64,000 nt of DNA from Armatimonadota bacterium (GCA_017303935.1 JAFLBD010000003.1:186001-250000); one strand, 5' to 3'; positions 15,593 through 24,382 are shown, numbered from the stretch's first letter. The notes: a model not told the origin generated them from the letters alone. Made by a program: numbers and translations.

Positions 15593-16717
15593 ATGAACGA
15601 GATGAAGCGAATCTCAATTTTGGGGGCCACTGGCAGCATTGGAACTCAAACGCTAGACATCGTGCGGCAGATGGGCGATCGATTCCAAGTGGTCTCGATG
15701 GCGGCCAACACCAACGAAAGCTCGCTTCAAAAACTTGCGACCGAATTCGGAGTAAGTCGCCTCGCTTTGGCCAAAGAGGGTGCCTCCAGTTCGATCCCAT
15801 CGGGCCTGAACGCGCTTTCCGATATGGTCACGGCAAGCGATGTGGATTTGGTCGTGGTAGCAATTGCAGGCGCTGCGGCGATCGTCCCGACCGTGGCCGC
15901 GATCGAGGCGGACAAGTCCATCGCACTCGCTAGCAAGGAAGTACTCGTCGCGGCAGGAGAATGGGTCATGCCGCTGGTGGCGAAGCACGACACCCGATTC
16001 ACACCGATCGACAGCGAGCACAGCGCCATCTTTCAATGCCTTCAAGGCTATTCACCCAGCCAAGTGTCCAAAATCATCCTCACCGCTAGCGGTGGCCCTT
16101 TCAGAGGATTCACCCGCGACCAGTTGGGCGGGATCAAGCCAGAGCAAGCCCTCAATCATCCGAATTGGAGCATGGGCGCAAAGATCACCATCGACAGCGC
16201 CAGCATGATGAACAAGGCACTAGAAACCATTGAAGCTCGGTGGTTGTTTGGACTCGACTTGAGCCAGGTTGATGTCCTGGTCCATCCCCAAAGCATCATT
16301 CATTCGATGATCGAATTTGCAGATACGTCCGTGATCGGTCAACTCGGCTGGCCGGATATGCGCCTGCCTATCCAATATGCGCTGACCTACCCAGAACGGA
16401 TACCGAATGAACTCAAGCCTTGGAACCCCGTCGCGACTGGACCTTTGATTTTTGAAGAGCTGGACGAAGAAGTTTTCCCCGCTATTCAACTCGCCAGACA
16501 CGCCGATGCAGCAGGTGGCACACTTCCCGCAGTCTTCAACGCAGCAAACGAGGCCGCTGTTGCGCAGTTTTTGAACGGCCAACTCAGCTTCCTGGGAATC
16601 GCAGACACGGTTCAAAACGTTATGAATGAACATAGTCCCTCTGCAATCAGTTTTGAGGCAATTCTTGAAGCTGATCAATGGGCACGAATCCGCGTAGAGG
16701 AAATCGCGAGCGCTTAA
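15593..16717 (+). CDS. dxr: 1-deoxy-D-xylulose 5-phosphate reductoisomerase (DXR)
   Basis: About 374 residues. It converts DXP to MEP with NADPH, the second step of the non-mevalonate isoprenoid path. NADPH loop GATGSIG (residues ~11-17), ASKEVLVAAGEWV, PIDSEHSAIFQCL with metal ligands Asp and Glu, LTASGGPF, the flexible substrate loop NWSMGAKITIDSASMMNK, and VHPQSIIHSMIEF are all present. ATGs at 15593 and 15602 are equally possible starts; longer readings run back through the promoter of the divergent capsid cassette. rseP follows after 3 nt, a dxr-rseP pairing common in bacteria. Confidence 0.96.
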   Translation: MNEMKRISILGATGSIGTQTLDIVRQMGDRFQVVSMAANTNESSLQKLATEFGVSRLALAKEGASSSIPSGLNALSDMVTASDVDLVVVAIAGAAAIVPTVAAIEADKSIALASKEVLVAAGEWVMPLVAKHDTRFTPIDSEHSAIFQCLQGYSPSQVSKIILTASGGPFRGFTRDQLGGIKPEQALNHPNWSMGAKITIDSASMMNKALETIEARWLFGLDLSQVDVLVHPQSIIHSMIEFADTSVIGQLGWPDMRLPIQYALTYPERIPNELKPWNPVATGPLIFEELDEEVFPAIQLARHADAAGGTLPAVFNAANEAAVAQFLNGQLSFLGIADTVQNVMNEHSPSAISFEAILEADQWARIRVEEIASA

Positions 16718-16720
16718 CTT

Positions 16721-18271
16721 ATGAACGAATTACAACAACTTTTAGGGTACGTGGGATCGGGCCTGATTTTCATGCTGATGCTGGCGGTGCTCGTTTTCGT
16801 TCACGAGCTCGGACACTTTTGGGCAGCGCGAGCTCTCGGGATGAAGGTGGATGCATTCGCGGTGATGTTTGGCGGGATTCGTAAGACAGACTTGCGTTCC
16901 AGCCTGGACAAGCCGATTCTCGATTCAAGGATTGTCGGAGCGCTCTACGGACTTGCCGTCTTTGCGGCTCTTCTGGGTACTTCGCTTCATTCAGCAGCGC
17001 TCAGTCAAGTAGCCCTGTTCAGCTTGGCAACCGTTTTCCCAATTTGGATTTGCCTTCGAATCGGAAGGCTGTACCACTTGTCACTTCTGGCGAGTCTTAA
17101 GCCCCTCTTGTTTGCTTATGGAGCGCTGGTCGCGGTGGGACTGTTTGGTACAAAGGGCGCGATATTCAATTCCACGAATTCCCTACTTCAGATGCTGTTT
17201 ATCGGCGGAATCATCGGCACCCTGTTTGTCTATTACACACCAGTCATCGGTAAGCCGGAAAGTGCTCCGATGGGAGATGGCAAGGTCGGCGATCTGGATG
17301 TTCAATTCAGGCCGATCGCTTCTCGCAAAGATAAGCATGGCACCGAGTTCAGCCTGCTCTTGCTCCCGCTAGGAGGATTTGCGGCCATCAAAGGCATGCA
17401 TCCGAAAGAGGACGGTAGCGAAACCCAAATTGAGAATGGTTTCTATTCAAAATCGCCATTCGCCCGTTGGCTTGTACTTTTTGCCGGGCCGCTATTCAGC
17501 ATTCTTCTTGGCGTGATTTTGTATGCCACGTCCTTGTCGATCTACGGAGACGAAAAGCCCGTCAACAAGCCGATCATTGGTGAACTTAACGATAAAGGCG
17601 CCGCAAAAGCAGCAGGCATACAAGTCGGCGACAAAGTCGTGTCGGTGAACGGCAAAACGATGACCTCGTTCTACGACATCATTTTGATGACCAGGCAATC
17701 TGGCGGCAAGACATTGAGCTTCATCATCGATCGAAATGGCATGGAGAAGAAGATCGAGCTGAAGCCAACTAAGGACACTGAAGAAACACGAGTATTCAAT
17801 TCCGATCTCGAGCTCACGGAAGAGACTGCGATCCAATACAAGCTCGGAATGGGACCAAAGACGGTGATGGTTCCGGTGTCCTTCGGACAGGCGATTTCTA
17901 TGTCAGCTTCCCTCCCAGTTGAGGGCGCCGTCGGCTTTGTTAAGACCTTCAGTCAACCCGCGAAAGCGAAGGACAATGTCGCAGGCCCGGCTTCCATTGC
18001 ATCAGCCACTCACCAGGCAGCGAAAGAAGGTTTCTTCAGAATTCTGAATTTGGCAGCGGTGCTTTCCCTGTCCCTCGGGTTCATGAACTTACTCCCGGTC
18101 CCACCGCTAGATGGTGGTCAGATGGTCGTGGCGTTCATCGAGATGTTCCGCAAGGGCAAGCGGCTATCCATCGATACCCAGATGAAGATCAACACTGTAG
18201 GTTTCATGCTGGTCGCGATGCTGATGTTCTTTGTGTTCTCGCAGGACGCCGCAAAACTGCTCGTCAAGTAA
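16721..18271 (+). CDS. rseP: RseP-like site-2 protease (M50) with extra membrane insert and PDZ domain
   Basis: 516 residues. The first helix has HELGH at 28-32, the zinc motif of the intramembrane S2P family; the partner motif NLLPVPPLDGGQ lies near residue 455. A PDZ domain is at ~285-365. The conserved beta-loop D-K-H-G-T-E-F-S-L-L-L-L-P-L-G-G-F begins only at residue ~204, because ~148 residues with about four hydrophobic helices (residues ~56-203) are inserted after M-F-G-G-x-R; in E. coli RseP these motifs are close together. The usual role is cleavage of anti-sigma factors and leftover signal peptides. It lies 3 nt behind dxr and ends at a strong terminator. Confidence 0.9.
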   Translation: MNELQQLLGYVGSGLIFMLMLAVLVFVHELGHFWAARALGMKVDAFAVMFGGIRKTDLRSSLDKPILDSRIVGALYGLAVFAALLGTSLHSAALSQVALFSLATVFPIWICLRIGRLYHLSLLASLKPLLFAYGALVAVGLFGTKGAIFNSTNSLLQMLFIGGIIGTLFVYYTPVIGKPESAPMGDGKVGDLDVQFRPIASRKDKHGTEFSLLLLPLGGFAAIKGMHPKEDGSETQIENGFYSKSPFARWLVLFAGPLFSILLGVILYATSLSIYGDEKPVNKPIIGELNDKGAAKAAGIQVGDKVVSVNGKTMTSFYDIILMTRQSGGKTLSFIIDRNGMEKKIELKPTKDTEETRVFNSDLELTEETAIQYKLGMGPKTVMVPVSFGQAISMSASLPVEGAVGFVKTFSQPAKAKDNVAGPASIASATHQAAKEGFFRILNLAAVLSLSLGFMNLLPVPPLDGGQMVVAFIEMFRKGKRLSIDTQMKINTVGFMLVAMLMFFVFSQDAAKLLVK

Positions 18272-18290
18272 CGAGCTGCGTAAATAATAA

Positions 18291-18327
18291 TCTCCCCGGT
18301 TGGAATTTCCACCGGGGAGATTTGTTT
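18291..18327. terminator. Bidirectional Rho-independent terminator
   Basis: Stem TCTCCCCGGT (18291-18300) with ACCGGGGAGA (18311-18320), followed on the plus strand by TTTGTTTTG and on the minus strand by an AT-rich tract. It serves rseP on the plus strand and the amylase operon's last gene on the minus strand. Confidence 0.88.
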
Positions 18328-18342
18328 TGTGTCGTGTGAAAG

Positions 18343-18588
18343 TTAGCGAGTGCCGCCAGGAGACTGTTGCCGCATTTGCTCTTCGCTCATGCCGCCTCCT
18401 GAATTCGGATCACCGCCGCCAGATCGGTTCTTGAGGTCGTTGGCGTAGGCATCGGCTACTTGGCTGACATCTTCACTTGGTGGAACTCCGCCAGGGCCCT
18501 TGTAAGCCATGTACCCCCCAACCCCGAGCACCAAGACGGCTGCACCAATAATCAGTGCGACAATCTTAGGATCAAGTTCTTTCTTCAT
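18343..18588 (-). CDS. Small single-pass membrane protein
   Basis: An 81-residue protein with one N-terminal helix (residues ~9-29, IVALIIGAAVLVLGVGGYMAY) and a Gly/Ser/Asn-rich, disordered tail. No family recognised. It is the last gene of the LacI-amylase-pseudopilin operon, 6 nt behind the pseudopilin gene. The spacing suggests it serves with the pseudopilin, perhaps as an accessory or anchor, but this is inference. Confidence 0.68.
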   Translation of the reverse strand: MKKELDPKIVALIIGAAVLVLGVGGYMAYKGPGGVPPSEDVSQVADAYANDLKNRSGGGDPNSGGGMSEEQMRQQSPGGTR

Positions 18589-18594
18589 AGATTC

Positions 18595-19494
18595 TTACTG
18601 TTCTCCAGGAACGGTGCATCGACCGCCAACTGGTGTTCCACGAGTGTCTTCGACGTTTCGTGCAGAACCAGTGCAGCTCATGCCTTTATCCCAGAATGGA
18701 TCGCTTGTTGCGCCTACCCAGAAGTCGGCCTTTTCTTGGTATCCAGGGAATACGGCACCGACGGTGGTTCCGTCACTGCGTCGACCGGCAATTGGATATG
18801 TTCGAACGCTGGTGTCCACACGGGCAAACACGGCGCGATCGCCGTAGCTATAGCTGATCTGGCCCAGAGTGCGGTTACCGTTGTAGTTGATGCCGAGCTT
18901 TCGAGTGTTATAGAAGTCTGAGCACCAGAACCACTGTCCAGCCGCCCAAGGATCAGCCTGGGTCGAGCTGTTGCACATGCGTCGTTCGCCGAGTGCGACA
19001 GTTTCGGATGGTTGTGGGAACCAGCTCAGCGACAAGGTTGACTTTGGTGTACCGCTGATTGACTCGTACGGGTTACCTGGTCGGATTTGAATGCCTTCGA
19101 AAACGTTTTCGGCAACCGAGAAGCTGCGTCGTCCTGTTCCAAACGGCGTCTTGTACGAAGGGTTAGGATCAATGCCGGCCTTCATGATGTCGATGTTCTT
19201 GGTGTACGGCTGCACGATCGCGTCCCAAGACATTGCTGGGCCTGGGTCAGGACCGTTCGTAGGTGCTTCGTAACCGACGCGGCGGCGTGGTGGCAAATAG
19301 TCGTCGTTATCTCCAGCGTACATCGTGACACTGGTCATCAATTGCTTCAAGTTACTCGTGGTTACGGTCTTGAAGGCGGCCACGCGTGCTTGAGCAAAGA
19401 CTGGGAATAGGATCGCCGCCAGAATGGCGATGATCGCAATGACGACAAGTAGTTCGATCAGGGTGAATCCCTGTTTCTTCATTTTTCGTGTCAT
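18595..19494 (-). CDS. DUF1559-type prepilin-like protein (type II pseudopilin)
   Basis: 299 residues. The N-terminus has a basic stretch, then G-F-T-L-I-E-L-L-V-V-I-A-I-I-A-I-L-A, the type IV prepilin cleavage site (after Gly) with Glu at mature position 5, and FPVFAQAR after the helix, typical of Armatimonadota. Then N-L-K-Q-L-M-T-S-V-T-M-Y-A-G-D-N-D-D, the conserved start of the DUF1559 globular domain. Start ATG at 19494 has AGGAG 8 nt upstream and overlaps the amylase stop (ATGA), so it is translationally coupled to a glycoside hydrolase, an odd partner for a pilin. The C-terminal Cys residues may form disulfides. Confidence 0.87.
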   Translation of the reverse strand: MTRKMKKQGFTLIELLVVIAIIAILAAILFPVFAQARVAAFKTVTTSNLKQLMTSVTMYAGDNDDYLPPRRRVGYEAPTNGPDPGPAMSWDAIVQPYTKNIDIMKAGIDPNPSYKTPFGTGRRSFSVAENVFEGIQIRPGNPYESISGTPKSTLSLSWFPQPSETVALGERRMCNSSTQADPWAAGQWFWCSDFYNTRKLGINYNGNRTLGQISYSYGDRAVFARVDTSVRTYPIAGRRSDGTTVGAVFPGYQEKADFWVGATSDPFWDKGMSCTGSARNVEDTRGTPVGGRCTVPGEQ

Positions 19495-21644
19495 GGCATG
19501 GACTCCTTACGAGAAAGTGCTCGGGAGGCGGCCTTTTCGGCGTCTCGAACGAGACTGAGATGAGTATTGCTATTATTCAGACCCACAAGGGCTGAAACTG
19601 GTTCGAGGGTGACGGTCAAACGTCCCTGGCTATCTGCGGTAAATGTTTTGCCAGTGAGGACATCGACGAGCACCCGATTCTTGTTTGCGGCTCCCAATTG
19701 CACGGCTCCTTTAAACTGTTTGGAGCTGCGGTTGATCACCACTACGGCGAGATCTTGACCAGAAACCCGGCCATAGGTCGCAACGTTCTCGTTATCAAAT
19801 TGATTAAAAATCACCGGTTCACCGTTGTGAAGAACGGAAGCTCCCTTTCGGACAGCGATCAGCTTCGAATAGAGGCTAAGAAGCTCGTTCTTCGGCCCGA
19901 CCATGTCCCACCGCATTGCTCGGCGATTGTCAGGATCTTGCGCCCCTTCCATGCCAATCTCTTCGCCGTAATAGACGCTAGGAGCACCTGGCCAAGTGAA
20001 TTGCACCACGGCGCCGAGTGCTTGGAGCTTTCGATCGTTCCCTGCTTCGTGTAGGAACCGCGGTGTATCGTGACTAGAAATCAAATTGAGCTGGTTTCGC
20101 GAGACTTGCGGAGCGTACAGTCCATAAACTCGCATCAGGTTGTTGACGAACTGTGTGGGCTTGGTTGAACCTTTGGCAACGTATTGGATCACAACGTCGC
20201 GGAACGGGTAGTTCATGCTGGCGTCCCACTGGTCGCCCTTTAGCCAAGGATTCGCGTCGTACCAAACTTCTCCGACAATCCAAGCATTCGGGTTGTGCCC
20301 TTTAACGCGCTTCCTAAAGTCTTGCCAGAACCACTGCGGAGGCTCGTTTGCAACGTCCAGTCGCCATCCGCTCAGTTTCGCCTGCGCCATCCAAAAGTCC
20401 ACCGACTCCATCAGGTAGTTGTAGGCATCCTTGTTGGCGAGGTTGATCTTTGGCATCCATTCCGTGCCCCACCAACCCACATAATTTGGATTCGGCTTAA
20501 CCTCAACCGGGTAGCCCGTGATAAAGAACCAATCTTTGAACCGGCTCTTTTCTTGGAATCGAAGCACGTCAGCAAACGGCGGGAAGGTCACGCCCACGTG
20601 GTCAAAGATCTGGTCTAGGACGACCCGGATTCCCTGGCGGTCCAGTTCGTGGGTCATCTTGATGAATTCAGCATTGGTGCCAAACTCAGGATCGACGCGG
20701 TAAAAGTCACTCGGATCGTACCGGTGGTTGCTCGGAGCGAACATCACCGGATTAAAGTAGACGCCGTTCACGCCGATCGCCTTCAAATATTCCGTCCGGC
20801 GGTTTACACCGGCCACATCTCCGCCATAGCGATTATCGTAAGTCGGCTTGTCGACCCACTTGGTCAGATTCTTGGGGTCGTTTTCCTTGCTGCCATTGTC
20901 AAATCGGTCTGGGAAGATTTGGTAGAACACCGTGCCTTCAACCCAGGACGGAACTTCAAATGGCTTAAACTTCATAGCATCGAGCGAAAATGGAGTCTTG
21001 TTTGTGCTTGAGAGCCCTTTGGGGCCAAAGTAGGAGGTTTTCGAGCCGTCCGTCAGGACAAAGAAATAGTTGAGATTCGATTTGCGATCCCAAGGCAGCG
21101 TCGCTCGGTAGGTTTCGCGCAGGTCGTTTGACCCGATTTTTCGCATCGGAATCAGCTTGCCGCCGAGGTCAACTTGCAATGATTGGACATCACCCGTGCG
21201 AGCCGTAAGTGTGACTGTCAACTTGCCTTGATCAAAATTGAGATTCGGAACTTCTTGAATGTGAGTGACCGCACTAGGAGTGATCAGTCCGTCCCCGATT
21301 TTGGCGGGATACTTCGTGTAGTCCTCTGGCACGATCAGAAGTAGAGAATTCGTATTCCCATTACCATCGTCCACGTTTCGAAACGCTTTTGGATCGGTGA
21401 CCCATCGTTCGCCATTCAAAACGAACTTGTACTGATAGCTTCCAGGGGAGAGGTTAACGGTCGCGGACCAGTTCTTTGTACCGGCCGCCTTGGTCATTGG
21501 ATTTGCGTCTTTGTTCCAGTTGTTGAACTCACCGGCAACGCTGACTGCTTTCAGGTCTTCCGTGGTTGTGAATTCAAACCGGTGAGCGACCTGGTCTGAA
21601 CCAGCGAACACTCCTAACAACGCGCAAATCATGATTCCGTTCAT
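19491..21644 (-). CDS. Secreted GH13 alpha-amylase / neopullulanase-like enzyme with CBM48
   Basis: About 717 residues from the ATG at 21644, which has AGGAG 6 nt upstream; longer readings lose the signal peptide (MNGIMICALLGVFAGS). Residues ~20-105 form a CBM48/AMPK-like glycogen-binding module (VAGEFNNWNKDANPM), then a further beta domain, then the GH13 barrel: VFYQIFPDRFDNG, GWRLDVANEPP (nucleophile Asp), WIVGEVWYD (acid/base Glu) and ISSHDTPR (third Asp), with a C-terminal all-beta domain. It probably cleaves alpha-1,4 and/or alpha-1,6 glucans outside the cytoplasm. It sits between lacI and the pseudopilin with 4-nt overlaps on both sides. Confidence 0.92.
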   Translation of the reverse strand: MNGIMICALLGVFAGSDQVAHRFEFTTTEDLKAVSVAGEFNNWNKDANPMTKAAGTKNWSATVNLSPGSYQYKFVLNGERWVTDPKAFRNVDDGNGNTNSLLLIVPEDYTKYPAKIGDGLITPSAVTHIQEVPNLNFDQGKLTVTLTARTGDVQSLQVDLGGKLIPMRKIGSNDLRETYRATLPWDRKSNLNYFFVLTDGSKTSYFGPKGLSSTNKTPFSLDAMKFKPFEVPSWVEGTVFYQIFPDRFDNGSKENDPKNLTKWVDKPTYDNRYGGDVAGVNRRTEYLKAIGVNGVYFNPVMFAPSNHRYDPSDFYRVDPEFGTNAEFIKMTHELDRQGIRVVLDQIFDHVGVTFPPFADVLRFQEKSRFKDWFFITGYPVEVKPNPNYVGWWGTEWMPKINLANKDAYNYLMESVDFWMAQAKLSGWRLDVANEPPQWFWQDFRKRVKGHNPNAWIVGEVWYDANPWLKGDQWDASMNYPFRDVVIQYVAKGSTKPTQFVNNLMRVYGLYAPQVSRNQLNLISSHDTPRFLHEAGNDRKLQALGAVVQFTWPGAPSVYYGEEIGMEGAQDPDNRRAMRWDMVGPKNELLSLYSKLIAVRKGASVLHNGEPVIFNQFDNENVATYGRVSGQDLAVVVINRSSKQFKGAVQLGAANKNRVLVDVLTGKTFTADSQGRLTVTLEPVSALVGLNNSNTHLSLVRDAEKAASRALSRKESMP

Positions 21645-22657
21645 CTTGCTCCTACTGTGGGTCTCCTCTTTGTAGAGCCGCGCACCACCAATTGACAACC
21701 AACGGTGTCTTGGGTTGGGCCGGTGAGAGGCTCATCTTCGATCACTTGAATCAATCGGCGGATTGCCCATCTCACCATCGATTCGATTTGAAGGTTGACG
21801 CTGGTCAATCCACCAAAGATAAGGTCGCAAACTGAGCTGTCGTTAAATCCAACCACGCCCAGATCGTCGCCTAGAGCGAGGCCGAGTTCTCGAGCGGCTT
21901 GCACTACGCCGAGCGCCATCGTATCGTCCATGGCAACAATCGCATCCGGCCGATTGTTCCCACGTAATAGTTGCAGTGCGACTTGACGAGCATCCTGCCA
22001 TCCAAACTCGGCATACCGGATTATCGGCTGGTCCACAATGCCGGAATATCCTGCGACGCGATCTTGAGTGACCGTCAAATTGGCTGGACCGCCCAAAAAC
22101 GCAACCTTCTCGTATCCGTTTTCGACCAAATGCTGAGTGGCAATCTTGCCCGCGAACACGTTGTCATTGTCGATCGCATTCAGTTCAGGTACTTCCGAAG
22201 CATTGCCGATCAACACAAATGGGAAATTGTCTGCCTTGAGAGCGAGAATTCGGTTATCACTCGGTTCGACTTCCACCATCATCAGGCCGTCGACACGCCG
22301 AGTCCGAAGAAGATCATCGTAAACGTGTTTTTGGCGAGAGGAGTCGTTCGCGATATCGACGCAGAGGTGCCAAGGTGTCCCAGCGAGAGCGTCCACGATC
22401 TCAGATACGAGCATCGCAAAGAACGGATCGCCTTTAAGAGTGCCCTGCTCCCGCTTGAGCACGAGGCCAATGAGGTGAGTTTTGCGTTGCCGAAGATTAC
22501 GGGCGCGCACATCCGGCTGGTAGTTGTGGCTCTTCATCACGGCAAGAACCCGATCTCGGATCTCACCGTCAACACGGTCGTCGCCCCCCAGCACTCGGCT
22601 TACGGTTGCCTGGCTAACCCCGGATATTCTCGCGATATCTTGTTGTGTAACCCTCAT
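21641..22657 (-). CDS. LacI-family transcriptional regulator
   Basis: 338 residues from the ATG at 22657; longer frames read back through promoter and operators. N-terminal HTH: VTQQDIARISGVSQATVSRVLGGDDRV (a LacI-type recognition helix), hinge with Y-Q-P-D-V-R-A-R-N-L, then a periplasmic-binding-protein-like ligand domain to residue ~325. It probably senses a maltose- or glucan-derived sugar and controls the amylase that follows with an ATGA overlap. Palindromic sites flank its own promoter, so autoregulation is likely. Confidence 0.92.
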   Translation of the reverse strand: MRVTQQDIARISGVSQATVSRVLGGDDRVDGEIRDRVLAVMKSHNYQPDVRARNLRQRKTHLIGLVLKREQGTLKGDPFFAMLVSEIVDALAGTPWHLCVDIANDSSRQKHVYDDLLRTRRVDGLMMVEVEPSDNRILALKADNFPFVLIGNASEVPELNAIDNDNVFAGKIATQHLVENGYEKVAFLGGPANLTVTQDRVAGYSGIVDQPIIRYAEFGWQDARQVALQLLRGNNRPDAIVAMDDTMALGVVQAARELGLALGDDLGVVGFNDSSVCDLIFGGLTSVNLQIESMVRWAIRRLIQVIEDEPLTGPTQDTVGCQLVVRGSTKRRPTVGAR

Positions 22658-22659
22658 TG

Positions 22660-22671
22660 GTGAATATTCTC
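22660..22671. promoter_or_regulatory. Operator-like near-palindrome at the lacI start
   Basis: GTGAATATTCTC on the plus strand (GAGAATATTCAC on minus). It has the same half-sites as the two larger inverted repeats upstream, fused without a spacer. It lies 3-14 nt ahead of the start codon of the LacI-type regulator and could hinder initiation or ribosome access when bound. Confidence 0.5.
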
Positions 22672-22695
22672 GGCAATTCTTCGTCGAATCCGATT

Positions 22696-22713
22696 TGAGA
22701 ATTCGTATTCTCA
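22696..22713. promoter_or_regulatory. Operator: perfect inverted repeat (site 1)
   Basis: TGAGAAT-4 nt-ATTCTCA, a perfect 7-bp inverted repeat of the size and symmetry expected for a LacI-family dimer. It lies just downstream of the -10 box of the promoter at 22719-22747, a repressing position. Confidence 0.72.
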
Positions 22714-22718
22714 CAAGA

Positions 22719-22747
22719 ATATTATCACAATATCGCGCAAACGACAA
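22719..22747 (-). promoter_or_regulatory. Promoter of the lacI-amylase operon
   Basis: Minus strand: -35 TTGTCG (complement of 22742-22747), 17-nt spacer, -10 TAATAT (complement of 22719-22724). It is framed by operator site 1 downstream and site 2 upstream, so bound repressor would cover or loop across it. Confidence 0.65.
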
Positions 22748-22753
22748 TGCTTG

Positions 22754-22769
22754 GTGAATCAATATTCAC
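22754..22769. promoter_or_regulatory. Operator: perfect inverted repeat (site 2)
   Basis: GTGAAT-4 nt-ATTCAC, a perfect 6-bp inverted repeat upstream of the -35 box, with the same spacing as site 1 and closely related half-sites. The centres of the two repeats are ~57 bp apart, which would permit looping. Confidence 0.68.
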
Positions 22770-22809
22770 AAAAAAATTCCGGCAATCCATAGGATTTGCC
22801 GGAATTGAT
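22770..22809 (-). terminator. Rho-independent terminator of the response-regulator gene
   Basis: Inverted repeat AATTCCGGCAA...TTGCCGGAATT around an ~10-nt loop (about 22776-22806), with a run of seven A on the plus strand at 22770-22776, which gives the U tract on the minus-strand transcript. It separates the regulator gene from the lacI operon promoter. Confidence 0.85.
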
Positions 22810-22826
22810 TTTCTGTTGAGTGAAAG

Positions 22827-23234
22827 TTACACTTCGTAGCGCTTTGGTCCGCCGTTGTTTCCGCCGGCACCTTCAGCAATTCGCTTCACAAAGGTCACCA
22901 GTTCAATCGGGTTAAACGGCTTGGTGAGATACATGTCTGCGCCATAGTGATAGCCTTCAAACACGTCCTTGTCTTGCGCCTTCGCGGTCAACATGATCAC
23001 CGGGAGATCCATGAAATCGGGTTCGCGTCGAAGGTTCTTGAGCACTTCAAACCCGTCCATGTACGGCATCATCACGTCCAATACAACCAGGTTCGGCTTT
23101 TCGGCTTTGATCTTCTCGAGACCTTCTTTGCCGTCGTATGCCGTCACAACCTGATAGCCTTGCTTCTCCAAGTTAACTTGGATCAAGCGAACAATATGTC
23201 TTTCGTCGTCACAAACTAGAATCTTCAGGGCCAT
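22827..23234 (-). CDS. Stand-alone CheY-like response regulator
   Basis: 135 residues, receiver domain only. The acidic pocket D9-D10-E11, phospho-acceptor D53 in VVLDVMMPYMDGFE, Thr/Ser of MLTAKAQ and the conserved Lys of LTKPFNP are all present. The C-terminal Gly/Asn-rich tail (GAGGNNGG) has no output domain. The cognate kinase is not in the window. It lies between the lacI operon and the E1 genes, with ~135 nt to the E1 beta stop. Confidence 0.92.
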   Translation of the reverse strand: MALKILVCDDERHIVRLIQVNLEKQGYQVVTAYDGKEGLEKIKAEKPNLVVLDVMMPYMDGFEVLKNLRREPDFMDLPVIMLTAKAQDKDVFEGYHYGADMYLTKPFNPIELVTFVKRIAEGAGGNNGGPKRYEV

Positions 23235-23369
23235 GTAACTCTTCCCTATGCGGTGTCCAATGCTACCTTATCCAATCGATGCGCCGCCCGTGTATGACTG
23301 CGCAAACTGCGGTTTCGTTCTGATTTCCAGGGCTTCTGGCAGAGCATTCTCCGCCAGAAGCCACAAGCC

Positions 23370-24377
23370 TTAATACTTGATGAGCCGTTCGGCCGTGTCT
23401 GCAATCTCTTTAATGCTTGGCAGCACAAAAGTTTCAAGCGTCTTTGCCCAAGGCACTGGCGTGTCCATTCGCGTGATTCGCGAAGCTGGAGCGTCCAAAT
23501 ATTCAAACGCCTTCTCGTTGATCCGTGCTACCAATTCGCCTGCAAATCCACAGGTTCTTGGGGCTTCGTTCACCGCGAGGAACCTGCCGGTCTTCGCAAC
23601 TGAGGCGACCAAGGTGTCCTCGTCAAGCGGATTCAAACTTCGAAGGTCGATCACCTCCGCGCTCATTCCCTGCTTTTCGAGCAGAGCGGCGGCGTCCAGG
23701 CAGTGATAAACATTCTGTCCGTAGGTTGCGATCGTAATATCCTTCCCTTCTTTTCGGACCACAGCTTTGCCCAGTGGCACTTCGTAATCCTCGGTTGGAA
23801 TTTCTTCTTCGATCTTAGGCAATCGGTACAGGTTCTTAATTTCGTAAATGATCACCGGGTTTGGATCGCGCAGGGCGGCCTTCATCAAACCTTTGGCGTC
23901 GTATGGCGTGGATGGGCAAACCACCTTAATGCCAGGCGAATTCAGGAACCAGGCCTCATTCATCTGACTGTGATAGAGCGCGCCGCCAGAATACGCTCCA
24001 GCAGGGCCGCGCACCACAATCGGCATCGACACGTCGCCAGCAGTTCGGTAATGGTAGGTCGCCATCATATTGACGATCTGGTCAAAGCCGCACGAAATGA
24101 AGTCAATAAACTGCATTTCGACCATCACGGTCTTACCATTGAGTGCCATTCCAACAGCTGCACCCACGATGCAGGCTTCGCTGATCGGCATGTCAATCAC
24201 GCGATCTGCGCCAAACTTGGCTTGAAGTCCTTCTGTGGTTCCAAACGCCGAACCGAGGATTCCGATATCCTCGCCCATGCAAACCATGTCAGAGTTCCGC
24301 GCCATTTCCTCGAAAAGCGCGTCTTTGATCGCGTTGATGTAATTGGTTTTCACACCCTTACTTGCAGTTGCAGACAT
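23370..24377 (-). CDS. pdhB: 2-oxo acid dehydrogenase E1 component, beta subunit (PdhB-type)
   Basis: 335 residues; thiamine-diphosphate-dependent E1 beta. Landmarks are MGEDIGILGSAFGTTEGL, PISEACIVGAAVGMAL, a QIVNMMATYHYRT segment, GPAGAYSGGALYHSQ, and the C-terminal EAPRTCGFAGELVARI. It works with the alpha subunit encoded 5 nt upstream. Pyruvate is the most likely substrate, but branched-chain oxo acids or acetoin remain possible; no E2/E3 genes lie nearby to decide. Confidence 0.93.
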   Translation of the reverse strand: MSATASKGVKTNYINAIKDALFEEMARNSDMVCMGEDIGILGSAFGTTEGLQAKFGADRVIDMPISEACIVGAAVGMALNGKTVMVEMQFIDFISCGFDQIVNMMATYHYRTAGDVSMPIVVRGPAGAYSGGALYHSQMNEAWFLNSPGIKVVCPSTPYDAKGLMKAALRDPNPVIIYEIKNLYRLPKIEEEIPTEDYEVPLGKAVVRKEGKDITIATYGQNVYHCLDAAALLEKQGMSAEVIDLRSLNPLDEDTLVASVAKTGRFLAVNEAPRTCGFAGELVARINEKAFEYLDAPASRITRMDTPVPWAKTLETFVLPSIKEIADTAERLIKY

Positions 24378-24382
24378 ATCGA

